From assembly GCA_013361745.1 (NCBI GenBank), contig JABFXM010000025.1, positions 1 to 16,952 of the forward strand: 16,952 nucleotides of DNA, in the 5' to 3' direction. The position numbers and the translations under genes were made by a program. This document shows, one piece after another, positions 5,367 to 13,819 of this stretch. The stretch is from Gemmatimonadaceae bacterium. Its GTDB lineage: Bacteria > Gemmatimonadota > Gemmatimonadetes > Gemmatimonadales > Gemmatimonadaceae. The notes below the pieces were generated by a model that worked only from the letters and a program-made list of their open reading frames with translations, had not been told where the DNA came from and searched no databases. Each line of letters opens with the position of its first letter. Within the stretch, counting starts at the first letter, position 1.

Positions 5367-8300
5367 CTAGAAGTTCGTGCTCGCGCCGATCGTGTAGATC
5401 TTCGCGTTCGGGTAGTTGCCCTGGTCGACGTTAGGCGTCGCCGCGCTGGAGTACGCGCTCACTTCCGGGTCGAAGCCGGTGTAGTGCGTGAAGGTGAGCG
5501 GGTTCACGGCGTTGAAGTACACGCGCGTGCCGTTCAGCTGCGCCCAGGGGAGCTTGTAGCCGACCTGGATGTTCTTGAGCCGCATGTACGTGCCGCTCTC
5601 CAGGATCTGATCGCTGAAGCGCATCTTCACGCGGCCGTTGTCGATGCGCTGGAACTTCCCGTTCGGGTTCGTCGTGTCGTTCCACGCGCGATCGACGTAG
5701 TACTTCGGAATGTTCTGGCGCATGTTCATCTGGAGGTAGCGGAAGCGCTCGACGTTGATCACCGAGCCGCCGACGACGCCCGTCACGAGCATGCTCGCGT
5801 CCAGTCCCTTCCACGAGACCGAGTTGTTGAATCCGTACGTCCACTTCGGGAAGGCGTAGCCGATCAGCGTCTGGTCGTTCGAGTCGATCTTGCCGTCGCC
5901 GTTGATGTCCTTGTAGACGTAGCTCCCGTAGCTGATGCTCGGGTCGCGCAGCGTGTCGGCGTGCGTCGGATAGGTCTTCTGGATTCCCTGCACCACGTAG
6001 CCCCAGATCGAGCCGAGGGGCAGCCCGGGCTGCTGGATGAAGGGGACCACCGCCGGGCCACCGCCCGCGGTCGGGATCTCGCCGGCGAACTGCCGTGCCG
6101 TCGGTCCGAGGCTCTCGAGGCGGTTGATGTTGCGCGAGGCGTTCGCGCCTACCGTCCAGGTGAAGCTGTTCGCGAGCTGCACCGGCGTCACATCGGTCGA
6201 GAGCTCGATGCCGCGGTTCGTCACCGACCCGGAGTTGATCGTCGCCCTGGAGAAACCGGTGTTCGGAGCGACGGTGATGTTCTGGAGCAGGTCGTTCGTG
6301 ATCTTCCGGTAGACGTCCACCGTCGCGTTGATGCGGCTGTCCCACGCGGTGAGGTCGATACCCGCGTCGTACTGGGTGGTCGTCTCCCACTTCAGGTTCG
6401 GGTTGGCGAGGCGCGCGACGTAGAAGATCGGCACCATCACCTCGTTGATCGGGAAGGTGCCGCCCTCCAGTGCGCCGAGCGACTGGTAGGCGCCGATGGC
6501 CTGGTTCCCCGACTGGCCGGCGCTGAGGCGGAGCTTCACGTCGTTGAAGCCGAGGGTGTTCCCGCCGCGGAAGAAGGGCTCCTGCAGCATCCGCCAGGCG
6601 AAGGCGCCGGAGTAGAACGTCGCCCACTTGTTGTTCGCCGCGAACTTCGACGAGCCGTCCTGTCGCACGGTACCGGTGAGCAGATACCGGTCGAGGAGCG
6701 AGTAGTTCACGCGGCCGAGGAAGGAGGCGAGCTTCCACGCGCCCACGCCGCTGTAGGGCGTGGAGACCTTCGAGGCGAGATTGAGGACGTTGTTCCCGAG
6801 GTAGTCGTTCGCGAAGCCGCTGACGGTGTTCGACTCCCAGGTCGAGCGGCTGTTCTCGTACGAGAATCCGCCGACCGCATCCACGTGCTGGGCGCCGAAG
6901 GTCCGGTTCCAGCGCAGCAGGTCGTCGTTCAGGATGTTGTAGAACTCGGAGCCGGCGGCGATCGCGACGCCATTCGCGCTGTAGCCCTCCTGCACCGTGC
7001 GCGGGTAGTAGCTGCCGTATCCGCGCCGCTCGTAGTTCCCGCCGACGCTCATGTCGAGGGCGAAGTTCCACGGAAGCTGCGTCGTCACCTTGAAGTTGCC
7101 GAGCCCGCGCGTGATCGCGTCGTTCTCGCTCACCTCGTCGGTGTACCGGCGCGGGTCGGCGCCGAAGGCCGCCCACGTCTCGGCGTCCACGGCGCGGCTG
7201 TCACCGGCGACGGTCGTCGTATCGCCGTTCAGGTGGCGCATCGGGACGTAGGCGAGCGCCTGCCTGACGATGCCGAGGTCGCGCCAGGCGGTCGCGCCGA
7301 TGGTCGAGGTGCGCACCATGTCGTTGATCGACCGGGTGAGCGTGAGGTTCGACTGGAAGCGGAACCGGTCGTTGAGCGCGCGGTCGAGGTTTGCCCGGAT
7401 TCCCCCGCGGCGGAACGAGGAGCCGTTGATCACGCCCTGCTCGTTCAGGATGTTTCCGCTCACCATGTAGCTGCCGTTCGGGTCACGGCCGCTCGCGGAC
7501 AGCGTCGCGTTCTGGATCGGCGCCGTGCGGAAGATCTCGTCTTCCCAGTTGACGCCGTTGCCGATCGACGCCTGGATCCGCTCGGGCGACCAGGAGCCGG
7601 GCCGGCCGCCGTACGGCAGGCCGGACGCGGGCGTGCCGTAGCCCTGCGCCCAGGAGAGGTTCGTGTAACGGGCGAACTCGGGAGCGGTGAGGACGCGGAT
7701 CTGCTTCGTCACCGAGGTCCAGCCCTGCGAGACGTCGAGGCTGAGCATCCCACCCTGCTGGGCGCGGCTCTTCTTCGTCGTGATGAGGACCACCCCGTTC
7801 GCCCCGCGCGAGCCGTAGATCGCGGTCGCCGACGCATCCTTCAGGATGTCGATGGACTCGATGTCCGAGGGCGACAGTGTCGACAGCGGGTTGGTCTCGG
7901 TGAGCGCGCTCGCGACGCCCGTGTTGAAGTTGCTGCGCGAGACGTCGGAGCTCGCCACGGGCACCCCGTCGATGACGTAGAGCGGCTGGTTGCTCCCGGA
8001 GTTCACCGAGTTGACGCCGCGGATCTGCACGCGCATCCCGCCACCGGGCGCAGCATCGCCCGTCGTGACGTTGACGCCGGCGACGCGACCCTGAAGTCCC
8101 TGCTCGATGGTGGTCGTCGCGGTCTTCAGTGCCTGGTCGGCGGGTACCGAGGCGATGGCCTCGGTGACGTTGGCGCGCGTCTTCTCGCCGTAGCCGACGG
8201 AGACGACGTCCGACAGCACGACGGCGTTGTGGGCGAGCGCGAAGTCCGCGGTGGCGGTCTCGCCGTCGCCGAGCCTGACGGTGCGGCTGGCCGCGGTGTA

Positions 8301-8552
8301 GCCGACCCGCGCGACGCGGACGGTATAGGTTCCGGCGGCGAGCGCGCTGATCGAGTAGCGCCCGTCCTCGCGGGTGATCGCGCCGGTGCCGACGCCGACG
8401 GTGACGTGGACGCCGGCCAGCGGCTGCGTCGACGCCGAGTCGGTGACGACACCGGTGATGCGGCCCGTCGGCGCCTGCGCGCCGGCGGTTGCGCCGGCGA
8501 GCAGGAAGCCGAGCAGCGCGCCGCAGATTCTTGCTGATGTACTAGGGCTCAT
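5367..8552 (-). CDS. SusC/RagA-family TonB-linked outer-membrane transporter
   Basis: This 1061-residue TonB-dependent channel imports oligosaccharides across the outer membrane with its SusD partner. Residues 1-25 form a signal peptide ending AGA. A carboxypeptidase-regulatory-like beta-sandwich follows (GRITGVVTDSASTQPLAG onward, about 30-105), then a probable TonB box near VVLSDVVSVGYG (111-122). The plug carries family signatures: QPLYVIDGVPV (189-199) and SPSDIESIDILKDASATAIY (227-246) followed by GSRGANGVVLITTKK. The rest is a beta-barrel ending in phenylalanine (TIGASTNF). The frame extends to 8690, but ATG 8552 has GGAGG nine bases upstream and opens directly on the signal peptide. 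SusD follows after 13 bp. Substrate specificity cannot be read; the flanking GH31, GH3 and GH29 enzymes suggest a plant hemicellulose oligomer. Confidence 0.96.
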   Translation of the reverse strand: MSPSTSARICGALLGFLLAGATAGAQAPTGRITGVVTDSASTQPLAGVHVTVGVGTGAITREDGRYSISALAAGTYTVRVARVGYTAASRTVRLGDGETATADFALAHNAVVLSDVVSVGYGEKTRANVTEAIASVPADQALKTATTTIEQGLQGRVAGVNVTTGDAAPGGGMRVQIRGVNSVNSGSNQPLYVIDGVPVASSDVSRSNFNTGVASALTETNPLSTLSPSDIESIDILKDASATAIYGSRGANGVVLITTKKSRAQQGGMLSLDVSQGWTSVTKQIRVLTAPEFARYTNLSWAQGYGTPASGLPYGGRPGSWSPERIQASIGNGVNWEDEIFRTAPIQNATLSASGRDPNGSYMVSGNILNEQGVINGSSFRRGGIRANLDRALNDRFRFQSNLTLTRSINDMVRTSTIGATAWRDLGIVRQALAYVPMRHLNGDTTTVAGDSRAVDAETWAAFGADPRRYTDEVSENDAITRGLGNFKVTTQLPWNFALDMSVGGNYERRGYGSYYPRTVQEGYSANGVAIAAGSEFYNILNDDLLRWNRTFGAQHVDAVGGFSYENSRSTWESNTVSGFANDYLGNNVLNLASKVSTPYSGVGAWKLASFLGRVNYSLLDRYLLTGTVRQDGSSKFAANNKWATFYSGAFAWRMLQEPFFRGGNTLGFNDVKLRLSAGQSGNQAIGAYQSLGALEGGTFPINEVMVPIFYVARLANPNLKWETTTQYDAGIDLTAWDSRINATVDVYRKITNDLLQNITVAPNTGFSRATINSGSVTNRGIELSTDVTPVQLANSFTWTVGANASRNINRLESLGPTARQFAGEIPTAGGGPAVVPFIQQPGLPLGSIWGYVVQGIQKTYPTHADTLRDPSISYGSYVYKDINGDGKIDSNDQTLIGYAFPKWTYGFNNSVSWKGLDASMLVTGVVGGSVINVERFRYLQMNMRQNIPKYYVDRAWNDTTNPNGKFQRIDNGRVKMRFSDQILESGTYMRLKNIQVGYKLPWAQLNGTRVYFNAVNPLTFTHYTGFDPEVSAYSSAATPNVDQGNYPNAKIYTIGASTNF

Positions 8553-8669
8553 GACGTGCGACCTCCGGGGATGGATGTGATGCACCGGGGTAATGCGGGT
8601 GGGTACCGCGGGCGCGATGTGCGCCGGTGGTGGGACGGTATCTCTTCGGGAGTCTGCGGGTCGGGGCGC

Positions 8670-8727
8670 CAAACCTGTCGCGAGAAACATCTGTCGTCAA
8701 GCCGATGTTCGACGCGGTATTCGACGC
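8670..8727 (-). promoter_or_regulatory. Candidate SusC promoter with a tandem 12-bp site upstream
   Basis: On the minus strand TTGACG (8700-8695) is a good -35 box; 17 bp further is the poor -10 CAGGTT (8677-8672). Read differently, CAGGTTTG (8677-8670) fits a Bacteroidetes-style -7 element (TAnnTTTG) in all but one position, 20 bp after TTG. Directly upstream of the -35 box lie two 12-bp direct repeats, GATGTTCGACGC (8704-8715) and GGTATTCGACGC (8716-8727), identical at 10 of 12 bases. That is where an activator would bind. The 5' leader to the SusC ATG would be about 110 nt. Confidence 0.3.
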
Positions 8728-8743
8728 AATTTCAAACGGGCGC

Positions 8744-8773
8744 GGCCGGCGCGCGAGCATGCGCGATCCGGCC
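8744..8773 (-). other. GC-rich hairpin just after the GH31 stop
   Basis: GGCCGG-CGCGC, a GAGCAT loop, GCGCG, a two-base bulge and CCGGCC can form an 11-bp stem starting 8 nt after the GH31 stop codon. The following bases on the minus strand are GCGCCCGTTTGAAATT, not a clean U-run, so it is at best a weak terminator. It may instead protect the 3' end of the GH31 mRNA. Confidence 0.3.
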
Positions 8774-8781
8774 CGCCGCCG

Positions 8782-11163
8782 CTAGTCGGTGCTTCCCCCT
8801 ACAACGCGCCAGGTTACCCGCCCGCGGAGCGGGTCCTCGCTCACCCGGCCATGGTCGACGCGGACCCGATGGGTCTCCTCCCCCGGCAGGGCGACGAGCG
8901 CGCTCCCGCCGCCCGCCGCATCGCCGAACACCCGGAGGTCGATGTGCTTCCAGTCGATGGCGCCGGTGTTCTGCGCGACCGCGACCTGCGGGATGATCGC
9001 GCCGGCTCGAACGAGCAGCACGATCGGAATCCGGCCCGCCGCGATCCGCTCCCACCGCCCGCCGTCGTAGGCGCGACCCGTCTGGTAATCGACCCATCGA
9101 CCCGGCGGGAGGTAGACGTCGCGCGTCGTTCCGGTGTCGGCGAAGATCGGAGCGACGAGCATCTCGGCGCCGAACATGTACTCGTCCTCGACGAGCCACG
9201 ACGTCGGGTCCTTCGGGTACTCGAAGAAGAGGGTGCGGAGCATCGGCCAGCCATGGCGCGACGACTCGACGGACTGCGCGTAGATGTACGGCATCAGCGA
9301 GTACTTGAGCTCCATCGCCCGCCGAAAGTCGACGACGAACGCCGAGTCGTACTCCCAGGGCTCACGCGGGGGCGCGCCGTGCGTGCGAGTGTGCGAGGTG
9401 AGCGCGCCGAAGGCGAGCCAGCGGCGATAGAGATCGCGCGGCGCGCGGTTCACGAAGCCACCGACGTCGTGGCTCCAGTAGGTGAATCCCCAAAGGCCGA
9501 ACGACAGTCCAGCGCGCAGCTCCGCCGCCATCGACTGGTTGGTGTTCTCCGCGTCGCCGCCCCAGTGCAGCGGATAGCGCTGGCTCCCCGCCCACGCGCT
9601 CCGCCCCCAGATGATTCCCTCCCCCGTGGTCTGCTTCGTCACCGAGTAGGCCGCGTCGTTGTAGCGCACGGGATAGAGATTGTGCTCGTACCAGCCACTC
9701 CGCCCCGAGTGGTAGATCCCGGTGAGCGGCGCCCCTTCGCCGAAGTCGGCCTTGATCACGCTGACTCCCATCTTCAGCAGTGCGGCGAGCTTCCCCTGGT
9801 ACCAGGCGACCGCCTCCGGATTGCTGAAGTCGAGGATCGCGTCCTCGCTCGGCAGCCGCCCGCTCTCGTCGCGCACCTCGTAGCCGTGATCGACGATCTC
9901 CTTCCAGAGGGGGTTCTTCGGCGTGAAATACGTGTACTGCCAGAGGCTGACGTGAAAGCCCTGCGCGCGCAGATCCCTGATCATCGCCGCGGGATCGGTG
10001 AAGCGCGTCTTCGAGAACTGGTAGTCGCTTCGCCAGTCCGTCTCGAACCAGCCCGTGTCGAGGTGGAGGACGTCGGCGGGGATGCGATAATCGCGCAGCT
10101 TCTTCGCGACGTCGCGCACCTGCGCCTCGGAGTTGTAGGTGATGCGGCTCATCCAGAGCCCGAACGACCAGAGTGGCGGCACGGGACTGCGCCCGGTGAG
10201 CGCGGTATACTCGGAGTCGATGTCCTTCGGCTCGCCGAGGAAGACGAAGACGTCGAGCAGCTCGTCGCCGGTGTAGATCGTGTTGTGCGCGTCGAAGTCG
10301 GCACCGACGTCGAAGGTGACCGGGGTGCTCGTGTGCACGAACATCCCGTAGCCGCGGCTGCTGAGGAAGAACGGGATCGCCTTGTACTGCAGCCGCGTCT
10401 GCGCCCCCATGGCGTCGCGCAGGTAGGCGACGACACGCTGCCCGCGCTTGTTGAGCCGCGTGAACGATTCGCCGAAGCCGAAGATCTTCTCGTCCGGTGC
10501 CAGCTCGAAGGTCGCGGCGCTGTTGCGCTCGAGGTCCCGCGAGCGGCGCACGAACGAGAACGGGACATATGACGCGAAGGATGCCGGCTCGCCCAACCGC
10601 TGCGTGCGCGTGAGGAGGCCGCCGGTCGAATCGTAGAACTCGATCGCCCACGGGTTCTTCACGAGCCGCACGCGCCCGTACCGGCTCGTCCAGGTGATCG
10701 CGCTGTCTCCGCTCGTCAGCCGCCAGGAGCCGTCGCGCGGCACCGGACCGGCGAGCATCACGGAGGCGCTGTCGCTCATCCGCTCGATCGGAACGTCGCG
10801 CGTCGAGAAGCGGAGTCGCACCGTGCGCGGGCTCACGAAGTCGATCGCGAAGGGAAGCTTCGGATCGCGGTCGTACTCCGTCGCGGGGAACTCGCTCGCC
10901 TGCGACCGCACGAAGTTCGCGTCGATCTTCGCGAAGGACATCCCCGGCTGTCGAGTATAGCGGTCCCACTGGATGGTGCCCCGCCCCGCCGCCGCGTCGA
11001 AGGCGGCGACGCGGCTCGCCATGAAGTACACCGCCTCCGCGCGCTGGAACTCGGCGGCGACGTCGATCGGGTCGCCAAGGTTCTGCTGGCCGAGCGCGGG
11101 GAGCGGGGCGAGGAGGGTGAGCCCGAGGAGCGCGAGGGCGTGACGGGCGGCGGGTCGAGTCAT
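8782..11163 (-). CDS. Exported GH31 alpha-xylosidase (YicI-like)
   Basis: This 793-residue glycoside hydrolase family 31 enzyme most likely releases alpha-1,6-linked xylose from the non-reducing end of xyloglucan oligosaccharides by a retaining mechanism. The first ~26 residues form a signal peptide (MTRPAARHALALLGLTLLAP, then LPALGQ), so it is exported. The N-terminal beta-sandwich contains IFGFGESFTRLNKRGQ (about 227-242). The catalytic barrel has VPPLWSFGLWMSR (328-340), the nucleophile Asp473 in VIKADFGEGAP, and the acid/base Asp537 in YPLHWGGDAEN. The KxDFGE form, not WxDMNE, matches the alpha-xylosidase branch that includes E. coli YicI. GFTYWSHDVGGF follows. The start is ATG 11163; upstream codons to 11223 would precede the signal peptide. 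No clear Shine-Dalgarno is seen. SusC-SusD lie 229 bp downstream. An alpha-glucosidase activity cannot be excluded. Confidence 0.92.
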   Translation of the reverse strand: MTRPAARHALALLGLTLLAPLPALGQQNLGDPIDVAAEFQRAEAVYFMASRVAAFDAAAGRGTIQWDRYTRQPGMSFAKIDANFVRSQASEFPATEYDRDPKLPFAIDFVSPRTVRLRFSTRDVPIERMSDSASVMLAGPVPRDGSWRLTSGDSAITWTSRYGRVRLVKNPWAIEFYDSTGGLLTRTQRLGEPASFASYVPFSFVRRSRDLERNSAATFELAPDEKIFGFGESFTRLNKRGQRVVAYLRDAMGAQTRLQYKAIPFFLSSRGYGMFVHTSTPVTFDVGADFDAHNTIYTGDELLDVFVFLGEPKDIDSEYTALTGRSPVPPLWSFGLWMSRITYNSEAQVRDVAKKLRDYRIPADVLHLDTGWFETDWRSDYQFSKTRFTDPAAMIRDLRAQGFHVSLWQYTYFTPKNPLWKEIVDHGYEVRDESGRLPSEDAILDFSNPEAVAWYQGKLAALLKMGVSVIKADFGEGAPLTGIYHSGRSGWYEHNLYPVRYNDAAYSVTKQTTGEGIIWGRSAWAGSQRYPLHWGGDAENTNQSMAAELRAGLSFGLWGFTYWSHDVGGFVNRAPRDLYRRWLAFGALTSHTRTHGAPPREPWEYDSAFVVDFRRAMELKYSLMPYIYAQSVESSRHGWPMLRTLFFEYPKDPTSWLVEDEYMFGAEMLVAPIFADTGTTRDVYLPPGRWVDYQTGRAYDGGRWERIAAGRIPIVLLVRAGAIIPQVAVAQNTGAIDWKHIDLRVFGDAAGGGSALVALPGEETHRVRVDHGRVSEDPLRGRVTWRVVGGSTD

Positions 11164-11230
11164 GTCGGTCGTGTGGGAACGGTGGTCGAGCGATCGGCGG
11201 GAGCTTCCGCTTTTCGCGTCCAACGCGCAA

Positions 11231-11247
11231 GATGCGGCGGCCGCATC
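11231..11247. promoter_or_regulatory. Inverted repeat in the GH31/ABC divergent region
   Basis: GATGCGG-CGG-CCGCATC is a perfect 7-bp inverted repeat with a 3-bp centre. It lies midway in the 124-bp region between the divergent GH31 and permease starts, where one repressor could control both directions. No convincing promoter hexamers were found beside it, and GC-rich palindromes arise easily here. Confidence 0.22.
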
Positions 11248-11287
11248 CCGACTCGTTTCCTCCGCTCCTTCCGCGCGATACCGTACC

Positions 11288-12289
11288 GTGACCGCACCGA
11301 GCGCCGCACCGGCGCCCAGCCGCAGCAGCTACCGTCCCCACGCCGTTAGGCGCGCCGTCGGCGCCCGCGAGAGCTGGGTCTTCGCCGCGCTCGTCGCGCT
11401 CTGCGTCGTCATGTCGCTGGCGAGCCCGTACTTCCTCACCGTTCGCAACCTCTTCAACATCCTGCAGGGGATGTCGACCATCGGGATCATGACCATCGGG
11501 ATGACGATGGTCCTCGTCGCCGGCGGGCTGGATCTGTCGGTCGGCTCGATCCTGGCGGTGGGCGCGGTGCTCACCGCGCGGCTCATGACGTACGCGGGGC
11601 TGAACCCCTGGCTGGCCGTCGTCTGCGGGCTGCTCGCGGGAGTGGCGTTCGGGCTGGTGAACGGCCTGCTCGTCACGCGCGTGGGCATCGTTCCCTTCAT
11701 CGCGACGCTGGGCACGCTGAGCATGGGACGCGGCCTCGCCTTCCTGCTCGCCGCGGGACCGGCGGGCACGGTGGCGAGCAACGTCCCGATGCGCGATCCC
11801 GGCGTCACCTTCCTCGGCGCGGGCTACATCGGGGTCGTGCCGATGCCGGTGATCATCATGGTCGTCCTCGCCGTGCTCGCCGCGCTCTTTCTCGGCAACA
11901 CCGTGCTCGGACGTCAGATCTACGCGGTCGGAAGCAACGTGAAGGCGGCGCGGCTCTCCGGGATCGCGGTGCCGCGCGTGCAGCTCTTCACGTATGCGGT
12001 GACTGGGCTCCTCTGCGCGCTCGCGGGCGTGATCAGCGCGGGGCTGCTCTCGACCGCCGCGACGAACCTCGGTCAGGGCGTGGAGCTCGACGTCATCGCC
12101 GCGGCGGTGATCGGCGGGACGAGCCTGAACGGCGGAGAGGGCACGGTGCACGGTGCGCTCTTCGGCGCGGCGATCATCGCCGTGGTGCGAAACGCCTTCG
12201 TCCTCCTCGGCCTTCCCCTGCACTTCCAGACGATGATCATCGGCGCGGTCATTCTGCTCGCCGTGGGCGTCGACCGCGTGCGCCGCTGA
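11288..12289 (+). CDS. Ribose/xylose-type ABC transporter permease
   Basis: This inner-membrane permease of the RbsC/XylH/AraH family (BPD_transp_2) forms the channel of a monosaccharide importer. Hydrophobic helices begin at WVFAALVALCVVMSL. The family signature MTMVLVAGGLDLSVGSILAVG follows, and AAAVIGGTSLNGGEGTVHGA near the C-terminus matches the conserved permease loop that contacts the ATPase. The frame is open back to ATG 11162, which would overlap the GH31 start codon on the other strand. I prefer GTG 11288 because it gives 333 residues, the usual length, and leaves 124 bp for regulation; neither start has a Shine-Dalgarno sequence. Its TGA overlaps the ATPase ATG by one base (TGATG), so the two are co-translated. 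The sugar is unknown; xylose would fit the neighbours. Confidence 0.9.
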   Translation: MTAPSAAPAPSRSSYRPHAVRRAVGARESWVFAALVALCVVMSLASPYFLTVRNLFNILQGMSTIGIMTIGMTMVLVAGGLDLSVGSILAVGAVLTARLMTYAGLNPWLAVVCGLLAGVAFGLVNGLLVTRVGIVPFIATLGTLSMGRGLAFLLAAGPAGTVASNVPMRDPGVTFLGAGYIGVVPMPVIIMVVLAVLAALFLGNTVLGRQIYAVGSNVKAARLSGIAVPRVQLFTYAVTGLLCALAGVISAGLLSTAATNLGQGVELDVIAAAVIGGTSLNGGEGTVHGALFGAAIIAVVRNAFVLLGLPLHFQTMIIGAVILLAVGVDRVRR

Positions 12290-13779
12290 TGCAGTCGCCG
12301 TCGCTCGTCGAGGTTCGCGGCGTCGAGAAGCGCTTCGGCGGGGTGCACGCGCTGCGCGGCGTGGATCTCGACGTGCGCGCGGGGGAGATCCATGCGCTCG
12401 TCGGCGAGAACGGCGCCGGCAAGAGCACGATCATCAACATCCTCGCCGGTGCAGTCAGGCGCGACACGGGGACGATCCTCCTCGACGGCGCACCAGTGGA
12501 CTTCCACTCTCCCGCCGACTCGCAGGCCGCGGGGATCGCCGTCATCCATCAGGAGCTCTCGACGCTCCCGACGCTGAGCATCGCCGAGAACATCTGGGCG
12601 GGACGGATGCCCTCGCGGCTCGGCTGGGTCGATCAGCGAAGCACGTTCGATCGCTCCGCGTCGCTGCTCGAGGAGGTCGGCCTCGACGCCGCGCCGTGGA
12701 CGCGCGTCTCCGAGCTCGCCACCTCGCAGCAGCAGCTCGTCGAGATCGCGAAGGCGCTGTCGCGGCGCGCCCGACTGCTCATCATGGACGAGCCGACCGC
12801 CTCGCTCACCGAGCACGAAGTCCAACGGCTGCTCGCCCTCGTGCGCCGGCTGCGCGACGGCGGGGTCTCGGTCCTCTACGTCTCGCACCGTCTCGCGGAG
12901 GTGTTCGCGATCGCCGACCGCATCAGCGTCATGCGCGACGGCTGCACGGTGCGCACGATGGACCGCGCCGACGCGGATCCCGCGGGAGTCGTCGCACTGA
13001 TGGTCGGGCGCGCTCTCGCCGCGCGCGCAGCCGCCACGCCGCATGCGTTAGGCGCGCCCGTGGTCGAGCTGCGCGGGCTGTCGCGGCATGGCGCCGTCCA
13101 CGACGTGAGCTTCGCGGTGCGTCGCGGCGAGATCGTCGGCATGGCCGGGCTGGTCGGCGCCGGGCGCTCGGAGACGGCGCGCCTGATCTTCGGCGCCGAC
13201 CGCGCCGACGCCGGGGAGATGCTGATCGACGGGCAACCCGTGGCGCTCCATTCCCCGCGCGACGCGCTCGCCGCCGGGATCGGGATGGTACCCGAGGATC
13301 GCAAGCAGCTCGCGCTCTTCATCGACGCGCCCGTGCGCTGGAACGTGTCGATGGCGCGGCTTCCCGCGATCAGCCCGGGCGGCATCATCCGCCATGGCCG
13401 CGAACGCGCACTCGCCGAGGACTTCGTCGAGCGTCTCCGTGTGCGGACGCCCGATACGCTGACGCCCGTGCGCCATCTCTCCGGCGGGAACCAGCAGAAG
13501 ACCGTGCTCGCGCGCTGGCTCGCCATCCGCCCCCGGCTCCTCATCCTCGACGAGCCCACCCACGGCGTCGACGTCGGGGCGAAGGCGGAGATCTATGCGC
13601 TCATCCGCTCGCTCGCGGCGGAAGGCATCGGCATCCTCCTGATCTCGTCCGAGCTTCCCGAGGTGCTCGATCTCAGCGACCGCATCGTCGTGATGCGCGG
13701 CGGCCGCGTCGCGGCGACGCTCGATCGCGCCGCCGCCGACGAGCGCACGGTGATGATGCACGCCACGGGCACCGCCTGA
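12289..13779 (+). CDS. Ribose/xylose-type ABC transporter ATPase with two nucleotide-binding domains
   Basis: This 496-residue duplicated ATPase of the RbsA/XylG/MglA family powers the permease encoded just upstream. The first domain has Walker A GENGAGKST (39-47), a variant signature ATSQQQLVEIAKAL (144-157), Walker B LLIMDEP (163-169) and switch His200. The second has the degenerate Walker A GLVGAGRSE (287-295), a canonical LSGGNQQK signature (397-404) and Walker B LILDEPTHGVDVG (418-430); it carries Glu in place of the switch His (SSELPE). This split of intact and degenerate sites is normal for the family. The start ATG 12289 overlaps the permease stop. The next gene is GH3, 40 bp on; no periplasmic sugar-binding protein gene is adjacent, although one usually is. 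The transported sugar cannot be read from this subunit. Confidence 0.94.
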   Translation: MQSPSLVEVRGVEKRFGGVHALRGVDLDVRAGEIHALVGENGAGKSTIINILAGAVRRDTGTILLDGAPVDFHSPADSQAAGIAVIHQELSTLPTLSIAENIWAGRMPSRLGWVDQRSTFDRSASLLEEVGLDAAPWTRVSELATSQQQLVEIAKALSRRARLLIMDEPTASLTEHEVQRLLALVRRLRDGGVSVLYVSHRLAEVFAIADRISVMRDGCTVRTMDRADADPAGVVALMVGRALAARAAATPHALGAPVVELRGLSRHGAVHDVSFAVRRGEIVGMAGLVGAGRSETARLIFGADRADAGEMLIDGQPVALHSPRDALAAGIGMVPEDRKQLALFIDAPVRWNVSMARLPAISPGGIIRHGRERALAEDFVERLRVRTPDTLTPVRHLSGGNQQKTVLARWLAIRPRLLILDEPTHGVDVGAKAEIYALIRSLAAEGIGILLISSELPEVLDLSDRIVVMRGGRVAATLDRAAADERTVMMHATGTA

Positions 13780-13819
13780 ACCCCTTTCACGAGACGGCTT
13801 CCGCCGCTTCCCTCGCACC

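Noticed and set aside
3560..5434. 624-codon open frame on the plus strand
   Set aside because: It is the antisense shadow of SusD, with no recognisable domain.
5340..8537. 1065-codon open frame on the plus strand
   Set aside because: It is antisense to SusC, whose motifs are unmistakable, and its product is an Arg/Val/Asp-rich low-complexity sequence typical of GC-rich shadow frames.
8553..8690. 46-residue N-terminal extension of SusC
   Set aside because: It would bury the signal peptide, and ATG 8552 has a good GGAGG at proper spacing.
8593..10572. 659-codon open frame on the plus strand
   Set aside because: It is antisense to GH31 and lacks family motifs.
9362..12223. 953-codon open frame on the minus strand
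   Set aside because: It is an off-frame shadow that runs from inside the GH31 gene across the intergenic region into the antisense of the permease; its sequence is charged low-complexity.
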